From Chloroflexota bacterium (lineage in GTDB: Bacteria; Chloroflexota; Anaerolineae; Anaerolineales; Anaerolineaceae): a DNA stretch of 64,000 nucleotides. A program made the translations under genes and the position numbers. Numbering within the stretch: the first letter of the stretch is position 1; every line of letters begins with the position of its first letter. The notes beneath the pieces were generated by a model. That model had not been told where the DNA came from. It saw nothing but the letters and a program-made list of their open reading frames with translations, and did not search any database. Positions 1 to 7,164 of the stretch are shown here, piece after piece. The stretch lies in contig JAKQFH010000025.1 of the NCBI GenBank assembly GCA_029556265.1, positions 1 through 64,000 on the forward strand, written 5' to 3'.

Positions 1-756
1 CTTGCCCTTATCGGCAGCGGCAGCGGCGGTCAGGTTGGATTCGGCCAGGGTCTTGGCGACGTTGAAGTCCCAGTTGGTGGTAATCTGACCGATGATCTTA
101 CCCATTTCATCGCGGGTGAGGGTGGCTTTGTCCTGCAGGGCGACCGCTTCGGGGGAGTTCTTGATGACGAAAGTGCCGTCAGCGATCTTGGGCTGGAGGA
201 CGTTCCAGGCGCCTTCGAAGAAGAGGAAGGCGTTGTTGTCGGAGGCAGCGCCGGCATACAGGTACAGGGGGTTGCCTTTACCTTCAGCGTGGTCCACCAG
301 GTATTGCCCCTGGGCGGCGCCAACCGAGACGGAGTCGAAGGTGACATAGTAGTCGACTGCGTCGGTGTCGGTGATCAGGCGGTCGTAAGAGACAACCTTC
401 ACGCCGGCAGCACGGGCGGCTTCCGCGGAGGCGGCGGCAGCGGTGCTGTCATGCGGGCAGATAATCAGGACTTTGACACCCTTGGAAATCAGGGTTTCAA
501 CGTTCTGCTTTTCCTTGGCGGAATCGCCCTGGCTGAACAGGATTTCCACGCTGTGGCCGGCTTTTTGAAGAGCATCTTTGAAGCGGGTTTCATCCTGGAT
601 CCAGCGGGGTTCATCCTTGGTCGGCAAAACAATACCGACTGCCAGTTTTTCGCCAGCGGCGGGGGCTTCAGCAGGTGCTTCAGTTTTCGCGCAGGCGCCC
701 AGCACCATCGATGCGATGATGAGGATCGAGAAAACGAACATTAACGACTTTTTCAT
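1..756 (-). CDS. ChvE-like sugar ABC transporter substrate-binding lipoprotein (3' truncated)
   Basis: Periplasmic-binding-protein type I family (Peripla_BP_4), of the ChvE/XylF type that feeds monosaccharides to an ABC importer. The protein starts with a Sec/lipoprotein signal whose lipobox is LGAC (Cys22), followed by a short Ala/Pro/Glu spacer. The mature part begins with the first beta strand (VGIVLP), then a KEKQNVETLISKGVKVLI helix-strand unit and the DS(T)AAA and SYDRLI segments typical of the sugar-binding cleft. The ATG at 756 is preceded by AAGGAG. Only 252 residues are present; the family is usually 340-380 residues, so the C-terminal third lies outside the window. It lies 82 bp downstream of the alpha/beta hydrolase on the same strand; no terminator was seen in between, so read-through is possible, but a sugar transporter does not fit that operon. 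The exact sugar cannot be told. Confidence 0.88.
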   Translation of the reverse strand, partial: MKKSLMFVFSILIIASMVLGACAKTEAPAEAPAAGEKLAVGIVLPTKDEPRWIQDETRFKDALQKAGHSVEILFSQGDSAKEKQNVETLISKGVKVLIICPHDSTAAAASAEAARAAGVKVVSYDRLITDTDAVDYYVTFDSVSVGAAQGQYLVDHAEGKGNPLYLYAGAASDNNAFLFFEGAWNVLQPKIADGTFVIKNSPEAVALQDKATLTRDEMGKIIGQITTNWDFNVAKTLAESNLTAAAAADKGK

Positions 757-838
757 TCTGAGTATTCTCCTTGTAATATTGTGTGTTGTCGTTGTTACCA
801 AACAGCTTATACTTTTTTCAGTCTCAGGAACCTCCTTG

Positions 839-1645
839 TTATGCTTTGGTTTCTTGGTTTTTCAGAACAAAACCGATCAGCAGTGTGTTCAGCGGATCGG
901 GTTTATCCAGACACAGGGCATGCCCTGAACCCGGGACCACCACGTATTCTGCGCCCTGGATCTGATCCACGATGACGCGGGCATATTCCCGACCTTTGAT
1001 CAGATCTTCCTCCCCCACTACAACCAGCGTGGGGCATTTGATTTTGGGCAGTTCGCTGGTGATATCCAGCGCGTAAAAAGCTTTTAACAGCTCGTTTAAA
1101 GATACCATATCAAGCGCGCCAAAGCGCGTGATCATTTCCGCGGCAGTATGGCGCGTTTTCGCGACGTATTCCGCGGAAAAATTCATGTGCACGGAGGTCC
1201 AATACAACATTTCCGGGTCGCTGCGTTCCGCGGCTAACTGCCAGGGGTATGTTTGCGCGGCCAGCATGGGCCGGACTTCTGAGACTCCGTCAATTACAAT
1301 CAGCGATTTGGTTTTTTCGGGATATTTCAGCGCGAAAACCATGCTAATTTCGGAACCGTAAGAAATCCCGCCAATATGCGCTTTTGTGATTCCCAAACCG
1401 TCCAGAAGGGCTGCCAGGTCATCAGCGTGCTGCTCCATCGAATACGGACCTGCCGGATGCTCAGACCGCCACATCCCGCGGCAGTCATACAGGAGCACGC
1501 GCATATGCCTTGCCAACGCGCGCGTTTGAAAAGCCCAGCTGGCGGTGCTCATCATAATGCCGTTGGAGAGCACCAGCATCTCCCCGTCTTCGGGGCCGTG
1601 CAGTTCGTAATACAGTCGGACGTTATTGGCGAAAATCTCCGGCAT
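839..1645 (-). CDS. alpha/beta hydrolase
   Basis: Alpha/beta-hydrolase fold protein of 268 residues, the normal length for the family. The nucleophile elbow reads GGISYGSEI (Ser95), the acid is probably Asp214 in VVGEEDLI, and the base is His242 in PGSGHALC. The oxyanion region is SNGIMMSTASW rather than the common HG-x-P. There is no signal peptide, so it is cytoplasmic. It is the last gene of the acyl-CoA operon, 14 bp after the DUF35 gene, with only a weak ribosome binding site. In this setting a thioesterase or a C-C hydrolase acting on the pathway product is plausible, but the substrate cannot be read from the sequence. Confidence 0.85.
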   Translation of the reverse strand: MPEIFANNVRLYYELHGPEDGEMLVLSNGIMMSTASWAFQTRALARHMRVLLYDCRGMWRSEHPAGPYSMEQHADDLAALLDGLGITKAHIGGISYGSEISMVFALKYPEKTKSLIVIDGVSEVRPMLAAQTYPWQLAAERSDPEMLYWTSVHMNFSAEYVAKTRHTAAEMITRFGALDMVSLNELLKAFYALDITSELPKIKCPTLVVVGEEDLIKGREYARVIVDQIQGAEYVVVPGSGHALCLDKPDPLNTLLIGFVLKNQETKA

Positions 1646-1659
1646 GCCTGATCTCTAAC

Positions 1660-2079
1660 TCACTCAAGCGGTTTGAAGGCAAGGAACTTTTTGGTTTGTC
1701 CCTCTGCTCCGCGTTCAATAACCGTCATTTTCAATGGAGTGCCAATTTGAATTTTAGCAGGGTCGCTCAAATCCATGTCCAGGATTTGGGCGCTGATGCG
1801 CGGTCCCTCGTCCAGCGTGACAATTCCAACCATATAGGGGTTTTTGCTATCATAACCGGCTTTCACCATATCGGTGGCGGGTACATAAATCACTGTGTAG
1901 GCTGCCAGTTTTCCCGTTCCCGCGAATTCAAGCCGTTCAGCCTGGTTTGAGTGGCAGCGGGAGCAAATATAGCGCTGCGGGAGGCTGATATGCCCGCAGT
2001 TCAAGCAGCGCGAACCAATGAGGGCTTCGTTTTCAATCGCCTGGAAAAAAGTTTTCGTTTCAAGTTTACAGTCGCTCAT
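1660..2079 (-). CDS. DUF35 Zn-ribbon / OB-fold protein, thiolase partner
   Basis: A 139-residue protein with an N-terminal rubredoxin-like zinc ribbon (Cys25, Cys28, Cys39, Cys42 in C-x2-C...C-x2-C) followed by an OB-fold domain (AAYTVIYV... to the C terminus). DUF35 proteins bind acyl-CoA and hold together thiolases and HMG-CoA-synthase-like enzymes, for example in the archaeal thiolase/HMGCS complex and in BbsA of toluene degradation. I chose the ATG at 2079, one base after the thiolase TGA, with GAGAAG just upstream; an in-frame TTG at 2097 would overlap the thiolase. Tight coupling with the thiolase supports a physical complex. Confidence 0.88.
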   Translation of the reverse strand: MSDCKLETKTFFQAIENEALIGSRCLNCGHISLPQRYICSRCHSNQAERLEFAGTGKLAAYTVIYVPATDMVKAGYDSKNPYMVGIVTLDEGPRISAQILDMDLSDPAKIQIGTPLKMTVIERGAEGQTKKFLAFKPLE

Positions 2080-2080
2080 C

Positions 2081-3346
2081 TCAGCTTCTCTTTTCAAAAA
2101 TATGTACCACGGTGGTTTGACCGGTTCCGCCCACGTTGTGCGTCAGCGCGTATCGGAGGCTGCCCGGGAGCTGACGCGCCCCGGCAGTGCCTTGCAGCTG
2201 CTTCCAAACTTCCACAACCTGCGCCACGCCTGAAGCTCCTACCGGATGACCTTTGGCTTTCAGCCCGCCGCTGGTGTTGATCGGATGTTCACCCACACGG
2301 GATGTTTTGCCTTCCATAGCTGCTTTCCAGCCTTCCCCGCGCGGGAAAAATCCAAGGTCTTCGCTGGCCATAATTTCGGCGATGGTAAAGCAGTCGTGTA
2401 CTTCCGCGAAGTCAATATCCGCGGCAGTAATTCCGGCCATCTCGTATGCCTGCGCCGCAGCTTTGGCAGCTGAGGGGACTTCGGAGAGCGAGTCGCGTTC
2501 CGCCAGGGCGCCGTCGCTGGCCTGACCGATGCCAGCAATGTAAATCGGGTGATCGGTATATTTTGAGACCACATCTTCACTGACCAACAATACCGCGGCT
2601 GCCCCATCAGATACCGGGGAGCAGTCGAACAGACGCAGCGGCCAGGCAATCATCGGGTTGGCTTTTGGGTCGCGCATGAAGTCCATTTCGCTCTCCCAGG
2701 CAGGAACGGGCAAACCTTTTTGTTCCGCTTTGGCGATTTTACCCGCCATCACGTCCTTGATGGTCTGGTTGAACTGCGCTTTATCGTTCAGAGCGCCGTT
2801 TTCGTGGTTTTTGATGCCTACACGCAAGAACGCTTCGGGGTCCGCCTGGTACTTATCCATATACGCGGTAGCCATGGCTGCGTAGAAACCCGGGAAGGTG
2901 AAACCTGCCGGAATTTCGAACATGGTGTCCGCGGCAGAAGCCAAAGCATCGGTCACCGCGGCGATAGGCAGGTCGGTCATCTTTTCCAGACCGCCGACCA
3001 AAACCACATCATACAATCCGGACGAAATCGCCAGGATTGCCTGACGCAGCGCGACGCTGCCGCTGGCGCAGGCGTCTTCCATGCGCGCGCTGGCAACCGG
3101 GGAAAGGCCAATCCAGCTGGCAACAATGGGCGCAAGGTGCCCCTGCTTTTCGAATTGGTCTGCGCTGAAATTCCCGAGGTAAAAGGCTTCAATATCCTTG
3201 GGAGGCAGCCCTTTTTCGACTGTTGAGCGCAGTTCCTGATAAGCTTCCACAAACAAGTCCCTTGAGGATTTATCCGGGAAGACTCCGAACTTGCTCATCC
3301 CAACTCCGGCAACTGCGACGCCGCGTGCTAATTTTTTCGCTGTCAT
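2081..3346 (-). CDS. SCP-x-type thiolase (acetyl-CoA acetyltransferase family)
   Basis: Thiolase-fold enzyme of 421 residues. The acyl-accepting cysteine is Cys93 in EDACASGSVAL and the base is His367 in LKAKGHPVGASG; the VHDCF motif (His317, Cys319) is characteristic of the SCP-2/SCP-x branch. The C-terminal HNVGGTG motif lacks the usual Cys-x-Gly, as in other DUF35-associated thiolases. It either cleaves a 3-oxoacyl-CoA or condenses acyl-CoAs in the cytoplasm. The ribosome binding site AAAGGAT overlaps the stop of the preceding small gene (gap 2 bp), and the DUF35 partner starts one base after its stop, so the pair is translationally coupled. Whether the direction is degradative (BbsB-like) or biosynthetic is not visible. 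Confidence 0.9.
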   Translation of the reverse strand: MTAKKLARGVAVAGVGMSKFGVFPDKSSRDLFVEAYQELRSTVEKGLPPKDIEAFYLGNFSADQFEKQGHLAPIVASWIGLSPVASARMEDACASGSVALRQAILAISSGLYDVVLVGGLEKMTDLPIAAVTDALASAADTMFEIPAGFTFPGFYAAMATAYMDKYQADPEAFLRVGIKNHENGALNDKAQFNQTIKDVMAGKIAKAEQKGLPVPAWESEMDFMRDPKANPMIAWPLRLFDCSPVSDGAAAVLLVSEDVVSKYTDHPIYIAGIGQASDGALAERDSLSEVPSAAKAAAQAYEMAGITAADIDFAEVHDCFTIAEIMASEDLGFFPRGEGWKAAMEGKTSRVGEHPINTSGGLKAKGHPVGASGVAQVVEVWKQLQGTAGARQLPGSLRYALTHNVGGTGQTTVVHIFEKRS

Positions 3347-3348
3347 AC

Positions 3349-3672
3349 TTAATCCTTTACCTGTAATACTTTCTCGTAAACAACCGCGCCGCTCAGATCC
3401 GCGGGGCGTTCTTGCGAACCAGAAGCGACCACGTTTAACAGTAAGCGGGTGCCTTCCACCTGATAGCGCCCGACGAAGAGACCAATCAGACCAAACGAGT
3501 GTTGGGTCTGATTCAATTCAATCAGCTCGCCATCGGTTGTGTAAGTGCCCGCGGATGTGATGCTCATCATTTCGTAGACGGCAGAAAATGTGCCGTCCGG
3601 GTGAAAAGTAAAAGCAAGCCCGGGATAGGGTTGACCTTCAATCTGCGCCCAGGTGCCAATCAAATCCTGCAT
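3349..3672 (-). CDS. small lipocalin-like beta protein, unknown function
   Basis: A 107-residue protein without signal peptide or membrane segment. The sequence alternates short beta strands: LIGTWAQIEG at the N terminus, then LAFTFHPDGTFSA, SAGTYTTDGELIEL, GRYQVEGTRLLL and VVYEKVLQVK. GTW followed by F.F..DGTF and G.Y...G..I resembles the calycin/lipocalin-like small barrel seen in many uncharacterised bacterial proteins. It lies between the CoA-transferase and thiolase genes with a clear GGAGAGAG ribosome binding site, so it is a genuine operon member. A role in binding a hydrophobic acyl intermediate is possible, but that is a guess from position and fold only. Confidence 0.7.
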   Translation of the reverse strand: MQDLIGTWAQIEGQPYPGLAFTFHPDGTFSAVYEMMSITSAGTYTTDGELIELNQTQHSFGLIGLFVGRYQVEGTRLLLNVVASGSQERPADLSGAVVYEKVLQVKD

Positions 3673-3694
3673 GCTGCCCTCTCTCTCCTCAGAT

Positions 3695-5014
3695 TCAGTG
3701 ATAGCGCTTATCGGGCACGATGCCCAGACGATGCGCTTCCTCGCGGATAGACTCGCGGAAATCTGGATGCGCGATTTTAATCAGGGCTTCCATGCGCTTC
3801 CGGACGCTTAGCCCGCGCAATTCCGCGACGCCGTATTCGGTAACGATCGTATCCACATCCTGGCTGGTTACGGTCACCCCGGAACCCGGCGCGAGCGTCG
3901 GCACGATGGTGGAGATGGTGCCGTTTTTAGCAGTCGAGCGCAGCGCGATGATCCCGCGCCCACCCTCAGACATCTGCGCGCCGCGGTGGGTATCGGCCTG
4001 ACCGCCTGTGCCGCTGAATTGGCGGACGCCCAGGCTTTGGGAACACACCTGCCCCAGAATATCCACCTGAATGGCGGTATTCACACTGATCATGCGGTAG
4101 TTTTGCCCAACCACATAAGGATCATTGACGTATTTGCCGCGCAGGATTTGAACATCCGGGTTGCGGTTGATGAAATCGTAAAGCTTTTGGGTCCCCAACG
4201 CGAAAGTGGCCACCATCTTACCGGGATGCAGGGTCTTGCGGCGGTTGGTGACAATCCCCGCCTGGAACAGGTCCACCATGCCATCCACGAACATCTCCGT
4301 GTGCAGACCGAGGTCTTTGCGGGAGCCCAGGAAAGACGCAATCGCGTTCGGGATGCCGCCGATGCCGAGCTGGAGAGTGGCACCATCCTCAATCAGTTCC
4401 GCGATATGTCCGCCAATGAGACGTTCGATTTCAGTCGATTCCTCATTGATCAGCGTTGGCAGCGGGACATGGTTTTCCACAAACAGGTCTACTTCGGAGA
4501 TATGCACCAATGTGTCGCCAAGGGTCCAGGGCATGTTTTCGTTAATTTCCAAGATGACCAGATCGGCAACTTCCACCATATCTTTCTCGTAGACAGTGCC
4601 CAGCGCAAGGGATAGGTAACCCTCGGCATTGGGCGGGGTCGCGGTGCCAACGAAAACGTCCACGTGGTTTTTTGTGGAATGGAGTTTGTCGCTCGCGGCG
4701 GAGTGTAAGTTGTTGGGAATGTACGAGACGCGCCCTTCCGGGTGCACTTTGCGGTCTGGTGCGCCGTAGAACCAGTTTTCATTAAAAATATGGCCTTCCA
4801 TCTCCGGCTTCATAAACGCGTCGTACGGGCGCATCGGAAGGCAGGTCCAGGTGGTTACATTTTCCAGGCGCGGGGCTTGCCTGCCCAGCTCTTCCAGAAT
4901 GCCGGGCGGTTCCGAGCCAGCCATCGCCACACAAACCGTCTGGTGGGATTGAATTCGAGAGACGGCCTCTTCCAGGCTGACTCTTTTAGCTTGGTATTCT
5001 TCCAGGGCAGCCAT
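3695..5014 (-). CDS. acetyl-CoA hydrolase/CoA-transferase family (4-hydroxybutyrate CoA-transferase-like)
   Basis: A 439-residue class I CoA-transferase of the AbfT/Cat1-like family. Seen: the glycine-rich LQLGIGGIPNAIASFLG (about 215-230), the presumed catalytic Glu240 in LGLHTEMFVDG, which forms the glutamyl-CoA thioester in the family, and SGTGGQAD with RGA further on. It moves CoA between acetyl-CoA (or another acyl-CoA) and a free carboxylate, so in this operon it can activate the substrate acid or release the product without ATP. The start ATG is 14 bp after the stop of the KASIII-like gene. Length and motifs are normal. The acceptor acid is unknown. Confidence 0.9.
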   Translation of the reverse strand: MAALEEYQAKRVSLEEAVSRIQSHQTVCVAMAGSEPPGILEELGRQAPRLENVTTWTCLPMRPYDAFMKPEMEGHIFNENWFYGAPDRKVHPEGRVSYIPNNLHSAASDKLHSTKNHVDVFVGTATPPNAEGYLSLALGTVYEKDMVEVADLVILEINENMPWTLGDTLVHISEVDLFVENHVPLPTLINEESTEIERLIGGHIAELIEDGATLQLGIGGIPNAIASFLGSRKDLGLHTEMFVDGMVDLFQAGIVTNRRKTLHPGKMVATFALGTQKLYDFINRNPDVQILRGKYVNDPYVVGQNYRMISVNTAIQVDILGQVCSQSLGVRQFSGTGGQADTHRGAQMSEGGRGIIALRSTAKNGTISTIVPTLAPGSGVTVTSQDVDTIVTEYGVAELRGLSVRKRMEALIKIAHPDFRESIREEAHRLGIVPDKRYH

Positions 5015-5028
5015 AACTCCTCTGCAGA

Positions 5029-6036
5029 CTAAGGCATGATATAGGCGGTAGCGGCTTGGTTGTATCCAACGCCGGAACCGACAAAGAGAACTAAATCGCC
5101 GGACTTTATCTTGCCCAGCTTGCGGGCATCATCAAAGGCGATTGGAAGGCAAGCCGAGCCGGTGTAGCCCCATTTATCCATCACCCAATGCGCCTTTTCA
5201 ATCGGCAGTCCCAGGTTTTCCATCACCAGCTTGATGCTGTTCACATTCACCTGGGTGAAGATGACGAAGTCGACGTCTTCAATTTTGAAGCCGCCGTTCG
5301 CGGCGCATTCACGCGCGCGCGCCGGCCAGCCTTCATGGTTGACGGTGGGTGGGAATGGCGTCACCAGTTTCACCTTAGTGCGGCCGGCTTCCACGCTTTC
5401 CACCGTGGCTGGTTCGTAAGTTCCGCCAGAGTAAATGCCCCAGTGTTTATGATAGGAACCATCCGCCTTGATGGAGCAGGATACAAAGCCGGGTTTGTCC
5501 GATACGCCAACCACCGCCGCGCCTGCCCCGTCTCCGTAGAAGAACGCGGTAATGTCGTGTTTTACATCCGCGAGTTTGTGCATCATGTAGGAGCCGATTA
5601 CGAGGATATACTTCAGGTTTGGGTTGGTAGCGATCATCCCGGCAGCCTGTGCCAGAGCGGTCGGGAAGGACGCGCAAGCGCAGCCCACATCCCAGGTGCC
5701 CGCGTTAACACAGCCAAGTTTGTACTGCACAACCACTGAAGTGGCTGGCGTAATGTAATCCGGGCTGTCGGTGCCGAGAATCACCAAATCCACTTGTTCG
5801 GGGGTGATGCCGGCGTCTTCGAGCGCCTTTTTTCCGGCTTCCACTGCCAAATCGGAGGTCGCCCAATCATCCGGAGCGTAGAAACGGGTTTTGATGCCGC
5901 TGCTCGCTTCAAATTTGCCTACAACTTCGGCGAGCTTGGGGCTGACCGCGCCCATCCACTCCGCGAAGGTAGCGTTGGTAATTTCATTTTCGGGAATGTA
6001 GCGCCCTGTCCCGAGAATTGTCGCGTAACGTGCCAT
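5029..6036 (-). CDS. KASIII / HMG-CoA-synthase-like thiolase-fold enzyme with altered active site
   Basis: A 335-residue FabH-like protein. The nucleophile is Cys121 in DVGCACASFPTAL, aligned with FabH Cys112. In place of the FabH motif P-H-Q-A-N it has FTQVN, so the catalytic His is Thr261; in place of G-N-T-S-A it has GYTGSA, so the catalytic Asn is Tyr291. Those two residues drive malonyl decarboxylation in FabH, so ordinary fatty acid initiation is unlikely; an acyl transfer or an HMG-CoA-synthase-like condensation is more plausible. The rest of the fold (YGDGAGAAVVG, LVLFVGSGVGYNQAA) is intact. It has a strong AGGAG site and sits between the SDR and the CoA-transferase. Together with thiolase and DUF35 it resembles the archaeal thiolase-DUF35-HMGCS trio. 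Confidence 0.85.
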   Translation of the reverse strand: MARYATILGTGRYIPENEITNATFAEWMGAVSPKLAEVVGKFEASSGIKTRFYAPDDWATSDLAVEAGKKALEDAGITPEQVDLVILGTDSPDYITPATSVVVQYKLGCVNAGTWDVGCACASFPTALAQAAGMIATNPNLKYILVIGSYMMHKLADVKHDITAFFYGDGAGAAVVGVSDKPGFVSCSIKADGSYHKHWGIYSGGTYEPATVESVEAGRTKVKLVTPFPPTVNHEGWPARARECAANGGFKIEDVDFVIFTQVNVNSIKLVMENLGLPIEKAHWVMDKWGYTGSACLPIAFDDARKLGKIKSGDLVLFVGSGVGYNQAATAYIMP

Positions 6037-6065
6037 TGTAATCTCCTGCTGCTTTTCCGCTTGAT

Positions 6066-6824
6066 TTAGGGGATGACGCCGCCGTCCACGCTCAGGGCAG
6101 TCCCATGAACGTAGGAGGACTCATCGCTAGCCAGCCACAGGTAGGTGTTGGCAATTTCTTCAGGCGTGCCCAGACGACCGAGCGGAGATTTGGCTGCCAT
6201 AGCCGCCAGCACGTTTTCAGGCATTTTCAGGACCATGTCGGTGAGGATGAAGCCCGGGCAAACCGCGTTTACGCGGATTTTGTATTTGCCCAGTTCGCGA
6301 GCCCAGGTTTTGGTCATGCCGATGACGCCGAATTTGGTTGCGGCGTAGTTTGTCTGTCCAAAGTTTCCGTACAGACCGACCACGGAGGAAGCATTGACGA
6401 TGACACCCCCGCCGCCCTTGATCATATAAGGTGTGACGGCCTGGGTACAGTTGAAAACGCCCTTCAGGTTTACCGCGATGACCATGTCGAAAGCTTCTTC
6501 GCTCATCTGCCCAACCAGTTCGCCTTCCTTAAATTTGACGAACTGCGCGTCGCGGGTGATTCCGGCGTTATTGATGAGCACATCGATGCGTCCGTACTTT
6601 GCCGCCACCTCATCAATCCAGGCTTGCACTTCCTGCCGATTGGTCACATTCACTTTATAGAAACTGGCGTTTTCGCCAAGCTCTTTGACGAACGTGTTTC
6701 CTGCTTCTTCGTTAACGTCACAGATGACGACTTTCGCGCCTTCCTGGGCAAACCTGAGAGCGGTGGCTTTTCCGATACCTGCGGCGCCGCCGGTGACAAT
6801 ACATACTTTATCCTTCAAACGCAT
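6066..6824 (-). CDS. short-chain dehydrogenase/reductase, 3-oxoacyl (FabG/PhaB-like)
   Basis: Classical SDR of 252 residues. The NAD(P) loop is TGGAAGIG (11-18), followed by Asp36 in VVICDVNEE, which favours NAD over NADP; NNAG is at 85-88 and the catalytic Ser147, Tyr160, Lys164 lie in NASSVVG...NYAATK. Its closest look is to 3-oxoacyl-ACP/CoA reductases and 3-hydroxyacyl-CoA dehydrogenases (the NNAGITRDAQ stretch is typical of PhaB/FabG). It is the first gene of the operon; the ATG at 6824 has AAAGGAGC seven bases upstream, better than the in-frame starts further up. It probably interconverts 3-hydroxyacyl- and 3-oxoacyl-CoA ahead of the thiolase. Confidence 0.92.
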   Translation of the reverse strand: MRLKDKVCIVTGGAAGIGKATALRFAQEGAKVVICDVNEEAGNTFVKELGENASFYKVNVTNRQEVQAWIDEVAAKYGRIDVLINNAGITRDAQFVKFKEGELVGQMSEEAFDMVIAVNLKGVFNCTQAVTPYMIKGGGGVIVNASSVVGLYGNFGQTNYAATKFGVIGMTKTWARELGKYKIRVNAVCPGFILTDMVLKMPENVLAAMAAKSPLGRLGTPEEIANTYLWLASDESSYVHGTALSVDGGVIP

Positions 6825-7164
6825 GCTTAGCTCCTTTAATTCGCGGGAAAATCCCAAATTAATATTTGATAATATGTTTTTAACACATGGGGATTACAAG
6901 ACGGTTACAAAGCGGTAACAAAATCCATTTTATTAAAATTTGCTGGGAACTAACCATTCGCAAAAAACACCTTCGAAGATTCAGCGGTTTAACAATACGA
7001 ATTGAGGAAATTGACACCCTGACTTATTGTTTTAATCGCTGGTGGCCTGTATACTATTAATTACAGAAGCACGTTCGTCCCAATCACCAGTATTGTCCAC
7101 TTGACCACATTTGGTCTGCATGCCAATCAACTTTATTGTTTACAAATTTTAAAGGAGGAGTGCT
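6825..7164. promoter_or_regulatory. divergent intergenic region with candidate operator and promoter
   Basis: About 340 bp between the divergent acyl-CoA operon and the lipoprotein gene. On the plus strand TATACT at 7050-7055 has TTGTTT 17 bp upstream (7027-7032), a fair sigma-70-type promoter for the lipoprotein gene. Nearer the SDR gene, GTTAC-6-GTAAC (6904-6919) is an inverted repeat, and two direct 11-bp-spaced copies of CGGTWACA overlap it; this is a possible operator for the acyl-CoA operon. An AT-rich TATTAT lies on the minus strand around 6870. None of this is proven. Confidence 0.35.

Noticed and set aside
289-744. Long plus-strand open frame over the sugar-binding protein gene
   Set aside because: It is the antisense shadow of the minus-strand binding protein, which has a signal peptide and ribosome binding site; the plus-strand product has no recognisable features.
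7011-7055. TTGACA at 7011-7016 as -35 for the TATACT at 7050-7055
   Set aside because: The spacer is 33 bp, far too long; TTGTTT at 7027 with 17 bp fits better.
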